A DNA stretch of 64,000 bases from Polytrichum commune (GCA_950295325.1 OX485803.1:54945554-55009553); one strand, 5' to 3'. Shown: positions 33,892 through 46,746, counted from the first letter of the stretch. Program-made: numbers and translations. Notes: generated by a model not told the origin, from the sequence alone.

Positions 33892-35689
33892 TCTCAGAGC
33901 AGCTAACAAATTCAATGAAAACAAAGAATCTATGATATGCAAAGTGCTATTCGCTTGCACCCTTTACGTTGTGGAGGTTTTAATGCAAATTTTGTTGGAG
34001 ATCAAATGTTGAGGTTCAATGTTTTTTTTTTTTGCCTTGATGGTTTTGGTAATCCCTGTCTTGTTGATGTTGTTCGTCATCTCTTCTTGTTGTAGGGGCC
34101 GATTTCCATTTGATGTCTGGTGGTGTCGCATCGTGGCTGCAAATGCAAGCGGGCAATTCTGCATGGAGTGGAGTGGTTGGTGGGGGTCCCGATCCGCTAG
34201 AATTAAATGGTGATGAGGATATGGTAGAAATGAGGCACTCAAATGGAACAATCCAATTTTATTGAAAATAACCCAACGCCAAACTTTGATTGAGCATTTG
34301 ATCACATCAACACTTGTTTTGAATTTTTGAAATGAAAGACCGTGTTGATTCTTCAAACCGTGGAATGGGAGAGCTCATATGTGCACCCATTGTGGTATTT
34401 AGTATGTCATGTGCATTATTTGTGAAAGGGCCTCCACACTAGATGCCTATAGGTTTCAAAGTGTCATGTTTGTCCGCCAACTATCAATATGGTACTCTAC
34501 GTCAGCAATTAAAGTTTTTGAAGCAAAAATCTATTTACATAATGGCATTTAACGTAGAACATTAGGATACATTGAGATGATAGTTTTGGGTTTGAGTATG
34601 CAAGGGAGAGCTATTCCCGAGCATACTAAAGCCAAGTGTCATTTGTGTACACTTTAATGAACTTGAAGACCATTGGGTATCATAAGCATATAACACTTTT
34701 TAATACTATTAAACATACTCAAATGAAGATATTTGTAAGCGAATTTGAACACCAAATATCATGAGGTGACATTGTTATACATAAGACATTATGAACCATT
34801 GGCCTATCAATAGTATAGAAATACTTTTAAAATATCAAATTTGGACTTAAGATGCATACATCGTAAGAGGTTAATGTGAAGATTAAATGTCTCTTCAAGT
34901 TTATCTCTCTCTCAAGAAGTGACTGTAAAACTCAATGTAGGCTTAGTGGATTCAAAACAGCAGTCGTGAAACCCGAGATGAAACACAAGTTTCAACCACC
35001 TGTAAGGATATAATGCAGCGATTTGTTTTCAACCTGACTTTCCTCTTAATCAATTGTTTTTCAAAAATGCCTTCCAAATTGGTCTCCACCGGTATGCGAT
35101 ACAATGTTGCCTTTGCGAATGCAAAATAGAAGTAGTCGAATCCAATCGTCCAAGACCATATTTCAGTCATCCATAAAGCAACCACACTCACCACAAAATT
35201 GATGTGTTTTTTGGTTTATTGTGTTCCCAGGTATGCAAAGCCGTGTGTAATGTCAACAGGTTGATGTGCGGCACCCTAATTGCACGTATCGATGTGAGGG
35301 TGCTCACAAATGGAATAAAACACCTCTTCCTTCAGGTTGTTGTTTCAGCTACGCTTATCTATGCCACTAGATGATATCATATTTATTATTTAGTTTAGTG
35401 AAGTTAGTGTACATTGCTTTGATTTTCCAATAGTGTGTGTTACTGTTCCAAGTTGCGCAGTGCATTTATTTCTTCCTCGGGAGTTCAAAACTTACTAACA
35501 AAGGTTCATTGAGATGTTCGGAGGATGTAACATTTATATAGGGGAGATTGTATTGTGAATTTTGTTGGTCTTAATGGGTTTATTGTTGTTGGTAAAAATA
35601 GTTGTCCAAAACACTGAATGTCAATTGAAAGTACTATTAGTGTTAGGATTTCCTTTGTCTTTATTATGCATTGTCAAAATTTCCATTTA
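33892..35689. other. Non-coding interior of Harbinger copy 1
   Basis: AT-rich sequence between the two convergent genes. Frames at 34019-34213 (plus), 34356-33964 (minus) and 35194-34952 (minus) show no domain. No terminator-like or RNA signal recognised. Confidence 0.5.
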
Positions 35690-36135
35690 GTGTTAGAGAC
35701 ACTAAATACGAACGCATACCCTAAATTTCACCAACCCCATGAAAGTAAGTAACATTAACTGTGAACTCAAACATTAAATTTCAACTACGTACAAATTTAG
35801 TGTCCGTAAGGATATGAAACTAATTGCTCATGACACCAATTTGAATACAATTTTTATTGACACCTTCTGTTAATAAGTTCATAAACATTGATTGAATGAA
35901 TGCAATTTATATGAAATTTCCGCCCACTATTTGAACAAAATATGATACAATTTGCAACATAACATATATGTGACGAAACATTGTTATGGACGATTGAAAT
36001 CCAACAGAAAATCACCTAGTAAGTGTTAGCATTTGCAACTCAGTAAATGTATAATGTCCAATAACTTTCACAAGGAATGACAAATAATGTTACATGATCA
36101 CATTTAGTATCGGTGACATTGCAAGTGCGGTTAAA
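35690..36135. mobile_element. Stowaway-like MITE, copy D (ends worn)
   Basis: The left part matches copy C (cactaaatacgaacgcata, aagtaagtaacatta) and the right part matches copies A and B (gacaaataatgtt, atttagtatcggtgacatt). It therefore links the two halves seen separately elsewhere and gives a family length near 450 bp. Terminal repeats are degraded. It lies inside Harbinger copy 1. Confidence 0.6.
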
Positions 36136-36614
36136 AGAGTTCTGTATAGCTAGTGAGTGGAGAAAACATTAAACAATAAATATTTAGGGGGGGAATACAA
36201 AAACAAAAGAAATATGAGATTTAAAACATATGCAACAAGTTTACACAATACAGATTGTATGGAAGAAGGGCTAACAATTCCCAATGAATACCAATGTGCT
36301 CAAGAACTCTCAAAACAAGTTTCCAAAGATTTTCGGTGTTGTCTACCCGAGATAAAAAAATGTCATATTTGAAAACCAACAATTACATTGACATCAAGCT
36401 GCAAAGAGTTGTTTAATTAGAAATTAAACAACAACGATCCATGTTGTCTATGATCACATGAATGAAATGAAGTGTGTAAGAGTGCAAGGGAATGCACAAT
36501 GATACTATCTCACCCATGTACAAGTCAACAAACGTTTACCTAACAAGCAACATGTAATATTCTACCAAAATAAACACAAGTTCTGAAGGATTATTGCGTT
36601 CACTCTCGATCTTC

Positions 36615-37916
36615 TCAATACATGTTTTGGCCTTTCAAAGCCCACAAGTGTTCAATGAGGTCTCCTCTCAGACTGTAGTGCAAATCCTCATCTTCTATTT
36701 CCTCTGTGTACTCCTGCAACTGCTCGAAAGTCAGTCTTCTTTCCATGGGCACATTGTCATCAAATGCAGCCCCTAGCACATTCTCAAGACCATGGACACC
36801 ACGTTCATCTTCAAGTATCATATTGTGCAAGATGCAGCAAGCAAACATAATGTCTGAAATTCCTTGCATTCCCCACTGCCGGCACGGATTGCGAATAATC
36901 GCAAACCGAGCTTGAAGAACGCCGAAACACCGCTCCACATCCTTCCGGCAAGCCTCTTGTCTCTGCGAAAAGTGTTTTCTCTTCTCGTCCCCTGGGTTGT
37001 GGATGCTTTGCACAAAGCAACTCCACTGCGGGTAAATACCATCAGCTAACAAGTAGTAACGGTTGTACACCTGCCCGTTTACCTCGAATGTCATGTCACA
37101 TGCGGCGCCAGTCAGCAAGTCATGAATCAATGGGGACCGATCCAATACATTTAGGTCATTGTTCGCACCGGGAAGGCCAAAGTAAATGTGCCAAATGTGC
37201 AAGCTCTGGTCAGCCACTGCTTCCAAAATAATGGATTTTTTTCCTTCACGATCGCCAAAATCACCCTGCCAAGCCACTGGACAGTTCTTCCACTCATAAT
37301 GCATGCAATCGAGCGAGCCAAACATACCGGGAAATCCACGGGCTTCGTTGATGGCGAGTTGTTCACGACAGTCCTCGTACGTGGGTTTCCGCAGGTAATA
37401 ATAACCGAACTCTGCACGCACTGCAGCACAAAATCTCCCCATGCACTCCATGGCAGTGGACTCACTGGTCCGGCAGTAGTCGTCCATAGCATCTGCACAA
37501 ACTCCCAATGCTAGCATCCGTAGTGCAGCGGTTACCTTTTGGTGCGAAGACAATCCCAGCAAGCCAGCCGCATCCCTTTTTTGAACAAAATACACATCCC
37601 GGGTACAAACCTTCTCCAAAATAAAACAAAAAAGCGACCTCCTCATGCGATACCGACGACGAAATATATTTGGGCCATGAGTAGGATGCTCTGCAAAATA
37701 ATCCTTGTGCATCTGCGCATCCATAATCACTCTGTCTCGCTCGATGTTGGCTGCCCTACCTTGGCGCGAACCACCTGCAGCTCCCCGCGACGGGGGTTCA
37801 TAATCAACGAAGTTTTGGAACTGGTCAATGGCCATCTCCATGTTCACGTCGTCTTCTTCGTCGTCCTCCAAAAACCTTTCCCGCGACTCCCTAAACCTAG
37901 ACCGCCAAGCCTCCAT
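36615..37916 (-). CDS. PIF/Harbinger DDE transposase, copy 1
   Basis: A 433-residue protein starting MEAWRSRFRES; this ATG is preferred because upstream in-frame sequence runs into a poly-G tract that varies between copies. DDE catalytic residues: Asp in FGSLDCMHYEWKNCP, Asp in YYLLADGIYPQW and Glu in CRKDVERCFGVLQARF, with the helix-turn-helix-like N-terminal part RRYRMRRSLFCFILEKV ahead of them. It cuts and pastes the element together with ORF1. The protein is identical to copy 2 and has no defects, so it may be active. The conserved C-terminal CCILHNMI block is present. Confidence 0.95.
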   Translation of the reverse strand: MEAWRSRFRESRERFLEDDEEDDVNMEMAIDQFQNFVDYEPPSRGAAGGSRQGRAANIERDRVIMDAQMHKDYFAEHPTHGPNIFRRRYRMRRSLFCFILEKVCTRDVYFVQKRDAAGLLGLSSHQKVTAALRMLALGVCADAMDDYCRTSESTAMECMGRFCAAVRAEFGYYYLRKPTYEDCREQLAINEARGFPGMFGSLDCMHYEWKNCPVAWQGDFGDREGKKSIILEAVADQSLHIWHIYFGLPGANNDLNVLDRSPLIHDLLTGAACDMTFEVNGQVYNRYYLLADGIYPQWSCFVQSIHNPGDEKRKHFSQRQEACRKDVERCFGVLQARFAIIRNPCRQWGMQGISDIMFACCILHNMILEDERGVHGLENVLGAAFDDNVPMERRLTFEQLQEYTEEIEDEDLHYSLRGDLIEHLWALKGQNMY

Positions 37917-38680
37917 CCTCCCAAGGGGAAAAAAACTCAACTTTGAACACAACCACACAAACCCCCCCCCCCCCCAATTCTCAACAAAACCCAGCTCAAA
38001 CCTTTAGAGAACTCCGCAAAAACACCATGAAACCTCCTATATGTCAATACGGCATCGCACCCATATATGTCCCCACTCAAACCTCGCAACAATCACACTA
38101 AAGGTCCCACACAACCACCCAAGCACTCCCTCAACAATTCCTAAAAAATATAAGAACACCGCTTTATGAAATCCTTCAACAACACCCCTAAACCTTCACC
38201 CTAAACACCACATAATATCCCCAAACCTCCCCAAACGCCAAGCCCTACACACCTTCGAGAGAAACCGTGGAATTTAACCCTAAACCATAATCCAAGTTCC
38301 GAAAAATAAAGAAGCAGATCTGCTTGAAAAAACGCCGAGAAAATAATGTGCGCAAACCTTGCTGTGCACTGCCAAGGGAGGGAATAATGGAGAGGGGGAG
38401 GAGAGGCGGGTGGGAAGCAGCTTGGAAGGGGCTGGGAAGTGGTCGGAAAGCGAGGAAGGGGGGAGGAAGGCGCCGCTGTCAGGGACCCCCCCCCATCCAG
38501 CCGCCACGTGTCCCGTTGGAGCGTCTGTGCCCGGGCCCGCTGGAAACCTGCCGCCCGCCTGACACCGGGATGAGCCCGGCCCCCGCCATCCCTGCCCTCC
38601 CCCCGTTGCCGTTGGGGGGAATGGGTGGCGGTGCCCTAAACGAGCGTAGGGCCTCCGGATGCTGGCCTGCCCCGAAGGTC

Positions 38681-39320
38681 GCTTGTCCATATAATATTGA
38701 GTGTACTTCATTTTTAAAGATCCAAAATCCAATATATATGTTCACTTCCATTGAGTAAATAAGTAATTGATTGGGATTTCCTATTCAAAGTGAAATCGTC
38801 AATAAAACATGTAATTAACTTGGAATTCGAAAACATTACAAAACCCTCACTAACATTGAGATTATAATTTTTGTGACTTATCATTGAAAGGGTCTTTGTC
38901 GTTTGAAAATGGAATCAAAATTAGTGTTTCATTTTTAGTATGTTTATTTTATAATATTTTAGGTAATGCCTTCTACTTTCACAAAGTACTCATGATTCAT
39001 GAACACACTCAAACTAATTAAGTGTGATTAAATGTAAGTAAGTCTAAATAACTGTATTAGAAGGTAATTCAGCGCAAGGCCTAGGTTTCTATAAGTATAG
39101 ATACACATTCAAACTAATTAAGCCTGATTAAGTGCAAGTAAGTGCATTCAGCCTCATTAAGCGTAATGAAGCCTAAACAAGTGTAATTATGCACATCATT
39201 CCTCATATATGAATTAAATCATAATTAGGTGCATTTAATTAGGCTTATATTATTTGATAAGCATACTTTCTGATTTAATTGGGCTTAATTTGTATTAATT
39301 AGGATAATTAGACTTAATTA
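38681..39320. repeat. Dispersed repeat shared with 61141-61600
   Basis: From cttgtcc at about 38681 the sequence runs in parallel with 61141-61600 in direct orientation (shared atatatgttcacttccattg, cattacaaaa, ataatttttgt blocks). The second half (39000-39320) is rich in TTAAGC/GCTTAA motifs. The repeat is non-coding. Harbinger copy 1 ends 45 bp before it and may have inserted into it. Confidence 0.7.
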
Positions 39321-39429
39321 GGCTTAAACCAACACTTTAACCTGGTCCACCTATTTGTGGGCACCTGTTTAACTAAATAAAATCACTTTATTATTGGCCA
39401 GAGCAGCTAAATTTAGGGGAATAAATTAA

Positions 39430-39975
39430 GGGGCACTTTATATTAGGGCCCATTTGGAGTTGAGCCCACTTGGACTTGAAGTGGGCCTTAACTTTAGCCC
39501 TACTTTACAAAGTGGGCCGTAGAGTGGGCCTTGCAATATAAAGTCCATAGGCCCACTTGTAGGGCCCAAATTGGAAATTCTACTTTAAAGTGGGCCTTCC
39601 AAATGGGCCTAGGGACTTTATATTGTAAGGCCCAATCCATGGCCCACTTGGGCTTAAATGAATTATGCCCTTGCTTGAACTAAAGTCATAAAGTCATAAA
39701 TGACTATATGACGGAAGTTGGGTGAAGTGGGCCGAAGGTGCGAAGTGGGTCTCCATAAACCCTCGACCCAATTTTTTGGCATCGGCCCATTTCTTTCCCT
39801 CCAAAATGCCGCCATGTCACCCGCCATGTAAGCTTTAGGAGAAGTGGGCCGACTCTCAATATAAAGCCCTTGGGCCCATATTAGGGCCCATTTGGGCAAT
39901 CTAAGCCACTCTCATTGGTTGATGCCTAGGGTTTGGAAATGGGCCCTAGAAATGGGCTCTAATATAAAGTGCCCC
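39430..39975. mobile_element. Tourist-like MITE with TAA target duplication
   Basis: Ends are ggggcactttatattagggc... and its inverse, 26 bp with one mismatch, flanked directly by TAA at 39427-39429 and 39976-39978. The interior is packed with gtgggcc, gggccca and atataaagt repeats in both orientations. The TAA target and the GGGCAC terminus place it with PIF/Harbinger MITEs; the Harbinger in this window also ends GGGCAC. Confidence 0.88.
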
Positions 39976-40213
39976 TAAGTTACATACGACTATGTTGTGA
40001 ATATGTTATGAATATTTGAAGTGCAAAGCAGCAAGATTCCATTGTCGTAAAGTGGGCCCTTGGTATGTGTGCCAAAGTTTATACTGTATCATGCCTTTCT
40101 TTTAAGGTGTCCCTATATACATGTTCGGTATGTTTGGTGTTATTTGGTTCATTTTATATGTTCTCCAATAAAATAAAATAAAAGTAACGTGGGGGTTTCT
40201 CTTTACAGCACAG

Positions 40214-41307
40214 TCCGGGGAGTTTTATACAAAAATCGGTACATTTCCGATCTTTTATAAAGACATTCGGATTTTTATTTTTTTGCTCGGAAGCTACCTA
40301 AATCCAATTTTTATTCTCGGTTAAAAACCGATATTTAACTTTACCATTCGGTAATTTTCTGACTTTGTGAATTTCATTTCGGTATGTTTCCGAAGATTTG
40401 TATTGTATGTCAGATTTGTTTTTTCAAATATTGTAAAAAAAATTGGTGTTATGATTTTAAAGGGGTGAATTTGTGTTGATAGAAAATCCAAGTATCCTTG
40501 GAAGGATTTGAACCTTGCCAAGCCCCCACCAACTTGGGGCCAAGGATTTAGCTGAGGATCGAAAAGCTGAGCGCAAGATGCACCGAATTGGAGTAAGTTC
40601 GAACATGATGATTATGGAGTCCCTGACCTCCGAACTGGACCTCCGAAACAGATGTCTCCAACTAGATCACAGGTGGATCGCTGCAGGTGGATGCAGAAAC
40701 AAACGATCGCCGCAAACAGAGAGAAATTGCACAAACAAACGTGGATCCCAGTAGATCGCAGGTGGAGCACAAACAATCGATCGCCGCAAATAGAAGAGAA
40801 ATCGCAGGTGGATGCACAAACAAACGATCGCCGCAAACAGAAGCGGAAGAGCAGTAGTGAAAGAGCACAGAGAGAAATCCCAGTAGAGGAGTGAGAGGAG
40901 TGAGATACTTTGCACATGGGACTCAAACTCCTTATACTTGTGAGAGAGGGTCCTTGGGTGCTTAGAGCCTCAAAACCCTAATCGGCCCAGTGAACAAAAC
41001 CAACCCTAAATTAATTAGCCTCCATGGTTCTTGACCTTATGAGTCATGACTCTAGTATTACCCTAGTAGAAATTTCCGCCCTATCCCTAGTCCTTTCGGC
41101 TACTTGCCTAAAATTTTAAAATTGGCTCGGTAAATATCCTAAAATATGATGCCTCAACCGGCTATATTGCCGATCTTTTCTCATTTGAACCGGTCAATTT
41201 CCGACCTTAACAATTTTAAGTCGGTACCTCGTCCGAATCATTGCGAACTCATTCGGAAATCTCCAAAAAAATTCGGCTAGCTCGTAACTAAAGTTTGGTA
41301 CTCCCCG
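40214..41307. mobile_element. Possible TIR element with CGGGGAGT ends
   Basis: cggggagt near 40215 and its complement actccccg near 41300 bracket a segment with repeated cggta/ccgat motifs near both ends, the same style as the element at 25297-25514. The interior contains a tandem repeat and a tRNA-like stretch. Inverted ends are only 8 bp and the target duplication is unclear. Confidence 0.35.
40679..40850. repeat. Tandem repeat, about 45-bp unit, three to four copies
   Basis: Units share ggtggatgcacaaacaaac followed by gatcgccgcaaacagaa, with an insertion in the first unit. Frames through it are open on both strands because the unit lacks stops, which explains four overlapping chance frames here. 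Confidence 0.75.
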
Positions 41308-43002
41308 TTCATTGCTTTACAGTGACATGAATGGGAGCCCGTTCCTCCGTACTATGATCATGTTTGACCAAGCTTTGCCATACGGGTACTTCCTTTCTCT
41401 CGGAAGGTGGGCTCCGGACGACACTCCTATGTGAGCAGTGAGCGGAGAGCGGAGAAGAAGTAAAAATAGTAAACTTCCTAGATTAAATTTAGAAATATTA
41501 AAAAAAAAGCACATAATACTCATAACATTCCGGATTCTTCCAATAATAGTAAAAATTTATGACATATTTCCGTGGAATGTATAGGTCCTAAATTAAATAA
41601 AAAGGCCCTGAATTTGAAATGGTCTCATTAAGTTTGGAAACCGTGAAGTACTAAAATGATAGGAAAATTGTGATGTAATAGATAAGTACATGATCAAAAC
41701 CAAGGATGATCCCAAGAAAGAATAAAGGAAAATGATTTTTTTGAGATTGGTATAATTGAAGAATGAGTCAATCAAAATACAAAGGGCGACCAACTTGCTT
41801 CGTTTTTATTCCATCACTTTTCTATTTGTCCTATGTGTGAGTCAACTCTAGAGCTTGGACTGCAACATATTTGCAACTAAAATAGTTGAAATATGGATGG
41901 TGTAGTTGATTTGAGAATACACAACATATATTGAATTGCTACCAAGATTTAGATGCTCAATCTAACCATGGTGGAGACAAGCTGACAATCTTATATTACT
42001 GAGTGCAAATCTTATATTACTTAGTCAATGTCGGACTCGATTAGAAACATGGATGAATAGGCACTACTTCATCGACCAGATCGATTTTAGAAAGGGACAC
42101 TCCTAGACTAATTCCTAGGTCCAATCCAAAGGGTGAATTAATTCCACTCTCGAGGACTACTTTGACCTCGTTGAAGCTGAAGGTTGGCACGTGGATGAAA
42201 AAGTCTACATCACGATTGCGATGGCAGACCTTTAAAAGGATGAAGTAGACATGCTTGCAATACGAGAACTGACTCCTCCCTCAAAAGTTGGTCATTGTCT
42301 TCGGGGGCATTCACGGTTGGGGTACTACTTTTGGGTGTCTAACGGTTTAAGGACTATTTTAGACAACTTTACATACTTGGTGTGCTTAGATTTGTATTGT
42401 GGAGCATATTTTGGATCATACCTACATTTCATACTCCATATTGAGTACACCGACAAAGTTAATTTACAAGGAATAGGGTCATCTAAGATATCATTTTGAT
42501 TCCTTAAAGGGCATTCATGGGTGCTATCAAAATTGTTCACCTTAGGATCAAGGAATGAAAAGGACAACAAAAATTAATCGAAACGATCCCAATTTTTTTC
42601 CTCACAATCATCGTTCAAGTGTGTACCAATAGAACCAAAAATATATTGCATACCAATTGTATAACTTTACATGTGGCACCAAACATGGCCAACAATACAC
42701 AAAATCATGGCTACATGAAAAATGAACGTTTAGTATTAGAGTTGGACATTAAAAAATAAATATGTACGGATACATGACACTTACACCAAGGTACTAGGAT
42801 GCAAAACAAGAAAAAATTGACCTATGATGTACACTTGAATAGTAAAAATTGCCATTGATGTGGCCCAAACAAGTCATATGACCTCTTTACAAGTTTTATG
42901 ACTTATCTACTCATTTCATAGGAAATTTATCCATTATTGGTGATTATTTAATAAGAAATAGTATCTTTCTTGATAAAGCCTATGAACTACATACTTATTT
43001 AT
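41308..43002. other. Non-coding stretch with small inverted relic of the MULE-like gene
   Basis: No gene recognised. 42309-42333 is a perfect 25-bp inverted copy of 43083-43107, at the end of the MULE-like gene, with weaker similarity continuing for about 50 bp, so a scrap of a related element lies here in the opposite orientation. Confidence 0.55.
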
Positions 43003-46000
43003 TTAAAATTTATTGATCAAATAATAGTAAATCATGATAAACGCCGAGATCCAATGCGACATAGTCCTTAAGTTCTTTGTCTCAAAAGTAGTACCCCAAC
43101 CGTGAATGGACCCCTTCTTGAATGCGGGGCAGGTGCAACCCGGAAGGGAGCTGATGGTGATCTGGTATTGTGTCACGTCGGGTGGCGTCATCAAGTCTAG
43201 CACAATGATGCAGCCATGGCCAGGGTGAGGAATCATCGTGACCGAGCGGAGTCGAGCTTTGAGGGAGTCCGAAGAGCCCATGGATAGCCTCTGCTGAGGG
43301 TTTGGACGGGTTGCGGTGCGCTTGACGATCTTCCCTTCTCTCTTCCCAGGATACATGTCCGCATCCGCGGGCACCGACACGAAGTCTAGATTTGCCGGAG
43401 ACGGGGCTGTGGAAAAGAGCCTTCTGGGCGAGACCGGCACTTTCTGCAGCAGTTGGAATCCGGCTGCTTCGAGGGCCAGGATCTCACATTGCTTGAGGTT
43501 TGTACCAAGTTTCACTGGCCAAACATCCGGAATGCTTGGTCTCTCCTGCTGCGCAGAGTATTGAACGACCCATTTGCGCCTCCTACCCTTGACGCACCTC
43601 TCGATATCATCTGAGCAGAAGAAGAACTCTGTGGACTCTTTCACATTCTTCCTAGTGTTGTGCCATAGACCGGTGTACGTAGGGGCGGGGGTTGATTTTG
43701 CACCCCTTACGATTCTCTCAATACACTTCTTTTTGGTGACAACTCTCTGGGCCCAACAACATTTGGCAAAAGTCTTTGGCAACCGAGCGATGTGCCACTC
43801 CTTCACGTTCACCCTAGTCTCCTCGATGGCAGAGACGTGCCGGATCCGTCCCTCGGGGGTGGGGGACGGGACGACATCGTCGGCATGTGGCACCGGGGGT
43901 GCAACTTCTTGGACATCGGAATCTTCCTCTTCAAGAATTATTGGCATGTGAGTGGAACGAGTCCTGACATCCCTACCAGAGCCACGGGGATGTGAGAAGT
44001 TGACCTTATCAGGCCTGTGCGACTTTTCATCAGCTCCAAGGGGCAAGTCTAGCTTCCGCTTCATCGAGCCAAACACTTCCTCTCCCGCCATGTGAGGGTC
44101 GTGTGTACAGAACTCGTCGGCTCCGGGCATGTCCAGCATGGGGTCCTGGAGGACCTTAGGGTCACCTATTTTTTGGGCCCTACGTTCCGCCATCCGCAGC
44201 CTTAGCTCCTTCTTGCTCGGTCCAGTCCCGCCCACGTCGCCCTTCAAGTACTGGTAGTAATTGACGACCTGTAGGAATGCCCGGATATAGTCATCCACCG
44301 TGGCGATGTAAAGATCACCGCCATTATTGCCGGATGCTTGAAGCCACTTGTTGTGGATAGTCTCCGCAAGGTTGCAAGACGGCATCTCCGCAAGTTCTAC
44401 CTCCGTGAATTTCTGGGCATCGCATGCAAGGTCAAGTTAGCATAAAATTCAGAACTATATCACCCTTCAAAGTCCGGATTGATGTTCACGGTAAAATTTG
44501 AATGAGCGGATGTTCAGCGTAAAATTTGAATGCCTTGTCATAAATCCACCCCATTGGCGATAGCGGAAGTGCCAAAAGGCAAGCCACAACTCCAATTTAC
44601 TCAACGCTCTTTCAGTCACGGCCCCAGCGGATACCCACCAAGCCCTCAGTCCATGGTAAAGACTCTCGGCCTCGGCCAACGTCCGTGCCGTCCTATACTA
44701 GTGGCACATCTTCACGTGTTGTTCCCTCATGTTTTCAACGATGTGTTTGTCCGTGTATTTTAACATGGACTGGGTCCAGTGAAATTGACAAGTCCTCTCT
44801 CGATCGTCCATGCAATCCTCCTTGCCGTTCCCGTATACGACCCGGACGGCATTCTAGTTTGCATGCGCACTGTCCGCCATGAATCCTTTGAAGTAAGGCC
44901 TCTCAATGCCATGTCTCTCCATCATTGCGTTGAGGTTTTTCCATAACACCATCTGCGCATCAATATCCTCGGATTGCATGTCGCAACATGCGATGGTCAT
45001 CACACGGCAATAAGTCGAGTCGTAAACATGACAAACCATGGTGGTCCACTGCCTCACCCGTTTGACGTGGTCGAACATTATCCAAGCATTCTCGAGGTCC
45101 CCCTTGGGCTGCATTCGCTTCACCAAGTCCACCCCACTTCCAGGCCCCACCTCTGACATCTTGAACACAAAGACCTTGTCAAGCTCTGCACCTTGACCGG
45201 GAAACATATTCTTTTGCACAAAAACCCAGTTGTTGAGACCCCGCAACTTGGTAATGCTATCCATCACGCCATACCTCCTCAAGTATCTAAAGGTGACGAC
45301 CTTGTTCCGGATATTGGGCGACGCCATGTCCTTGCATCGGTCAAGCACCGGAATGAGTTCCTCAAAAGTAAGCGTCTTCGGCGGATCGTCCTCGGACCTC
45401 AACAAATAGTTGCCAACAAGCATCTTACTTGCTTCCAACACAACTGCACTCTTCGTGGCCTGTGGAGTCTTCTCGATCTGATCTTTGATGAGGCTACTAA
45501 TTTTGACCTTCGTATCTCTATAGTCGCCAACTTTAACAAGATGCTCATGGGTTCCAAGGTGGATGCAAACACGGGTGCTGTTACGCTTGCCCGAGACATA
45601 ATAGATCTTAGCTCTACAAGTGGCAAGACAAGCGGGAGGTTCCTTACATACCTTGCAAACCAGAGTCGAATCTTTGGGAGGACCCTGGCCAACAACAAAT
45701 GCATGCAAGGTACATCCGTCAAACTTTGTCTCGTTCACTTCGAAGATGCGATGCTCACGGGTCAGGTAGGCGCACTCCTTATTCTCACACTGCAGGTGAC
45801 CGACACAACTTGAGAACCGGAAAGAGAGACCCATATCATTAGTGATGTTGGTCGTGATGGTTTTGGTCCAGACATGACCATCGTATCGTTTATCCATGCC
45901 CGGCATAGATTTTGCATGCGTCCGTGAGGCTGAAGTACCGGCAAGAGGCAACTCAAACATGACATCACCATTAAATATTGCAGGCAAGTACTCAACTCTC

Positions 46001-46689
46001 TCATGTCTAATAGAACTGTAGTCAAGCTTCTTTAGGAGATTATTTTTCCCTGGCCTAGTAGCCAGCTTCTTCAAACAGTCTACGATACTGACGCACACAT
46101 ATGAAGAAGGCGGTTGCAATGGAGGACACTTATCTGAAACAACTACAGGAGACTTCGACCGAACATAATGGTTGGGTGGACTAGGAACTAAAGGCGTGGA
46201 TATGCGAGGACTGTCGTCGTTGTCTGATGAAAGGGTGATGACTGAATTAAAAGTGTCCGGTTCGACCTTAACTTTTGCAAGAAGAGGAGTCTCTGGTCCT
46301 GGCTCTACCTTGACCTTTACATCAATAGGAAAAAGGGTATGCATAGTGCACGTAGATGAACGTCTAGGGGTAAGAATTTCTGTAGATGCTGCCATCTGGG
46401 AATCTGTCAATCCATAGACCCTATACCTGCCGGGATCAAGTCTCCACATCTTGTAGTCATTCTCATCATGAATTGATAGCTGGCCAATTGTGTGAGTTAG
46501 TTCAGACGTGAGGTCATCGAAAACCTCCTCCTCAATACTAATAGTGTCTTCTAGAAAAGTGAATCTAAGACTCAAACGCTGACTAGACACTAAAGCATGT
46601 CCGTTCTCATCCACGCGAAAGGTAAGAGGAAGGCCCATGCCATGGGCGCGGAGCACAGCCAACGCAACGGTTGAGACTGAATCCGCCAT
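43003..46689 (-). pseudogene. MULE-like transposase with SWIM-type zinc finger, decayed
   Basis: The frame from ATG 46689 runs in one phase to 43003 but for stops. Parts: an N-terminal region without known domain; a WRKY/GCM1-like Cys/His zinc module (CVGHLQCENKECAYLTREHR, later CKVCKEPPACLATC, VCIHLGTHEHLV); a DDE core with VCHVYDSTYCRVMTIACCDM and GFMADSAHAN; and a C-terminal CTCPAF that starts a SWIM CxC motif. In-frame TAG codons occur at 44854-44856, where Trp is expected after SAHAN, and near 44694. A 29-bp tandem duplication near 44480-44535 and a possible small intron shift the frame before MPSCNLAETIHNKW. The SWIM end is lost. I know similar open frames from bryophytes and lycophytes but cannot name the subfamily. 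Confidence 0.7.
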
Positions 46690-46746
46690 GGCGAGTAGAG
46701 ACTGAGACCAACTCAACTGGAATGATGTTGCTATGTAGAAAGGCAA

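Larger units (their letters stand above)
31701..38636. mobile_element. PIF/Harbinger transposon, copy 1 (two convergent genes)
   Basis: The right end is firm: sequence identity with the copy at 61876 stops at gggtggcggtgccc (38636), followed by TAA, the target typical of the superfamily. The left end at 31701 (gagcatcgccaccg) is inferred from its resemblance to the inverted right end (gggcaccgccaccc) and shared ccaacgg blocks; the flanking triplet there is TCA, so the end could lie elsewhere. Inside are the SANT/NAM-like ORF1 (plus) and the DDE transposase (minus), the usual plant layout. A Stowaway-like MITE sits in the middle. Length on this reading is 6.9 kb. Confidence 0.75.

Noticed and set aside
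38324-38758. 144-codon frame in the GC-rich Harbinger end, and its mirror in copy 2
   Set aside because: Lies in the non-coding terminal region of the transposon; overlapping frames on both strands are open because of GC-richness.
40652-40926. Cys/Leu-rich frames on both strands over the 45-bp tandem repeat
   Set aside because: The repeat unit lacks stops in several frames, so the open length means nothing.
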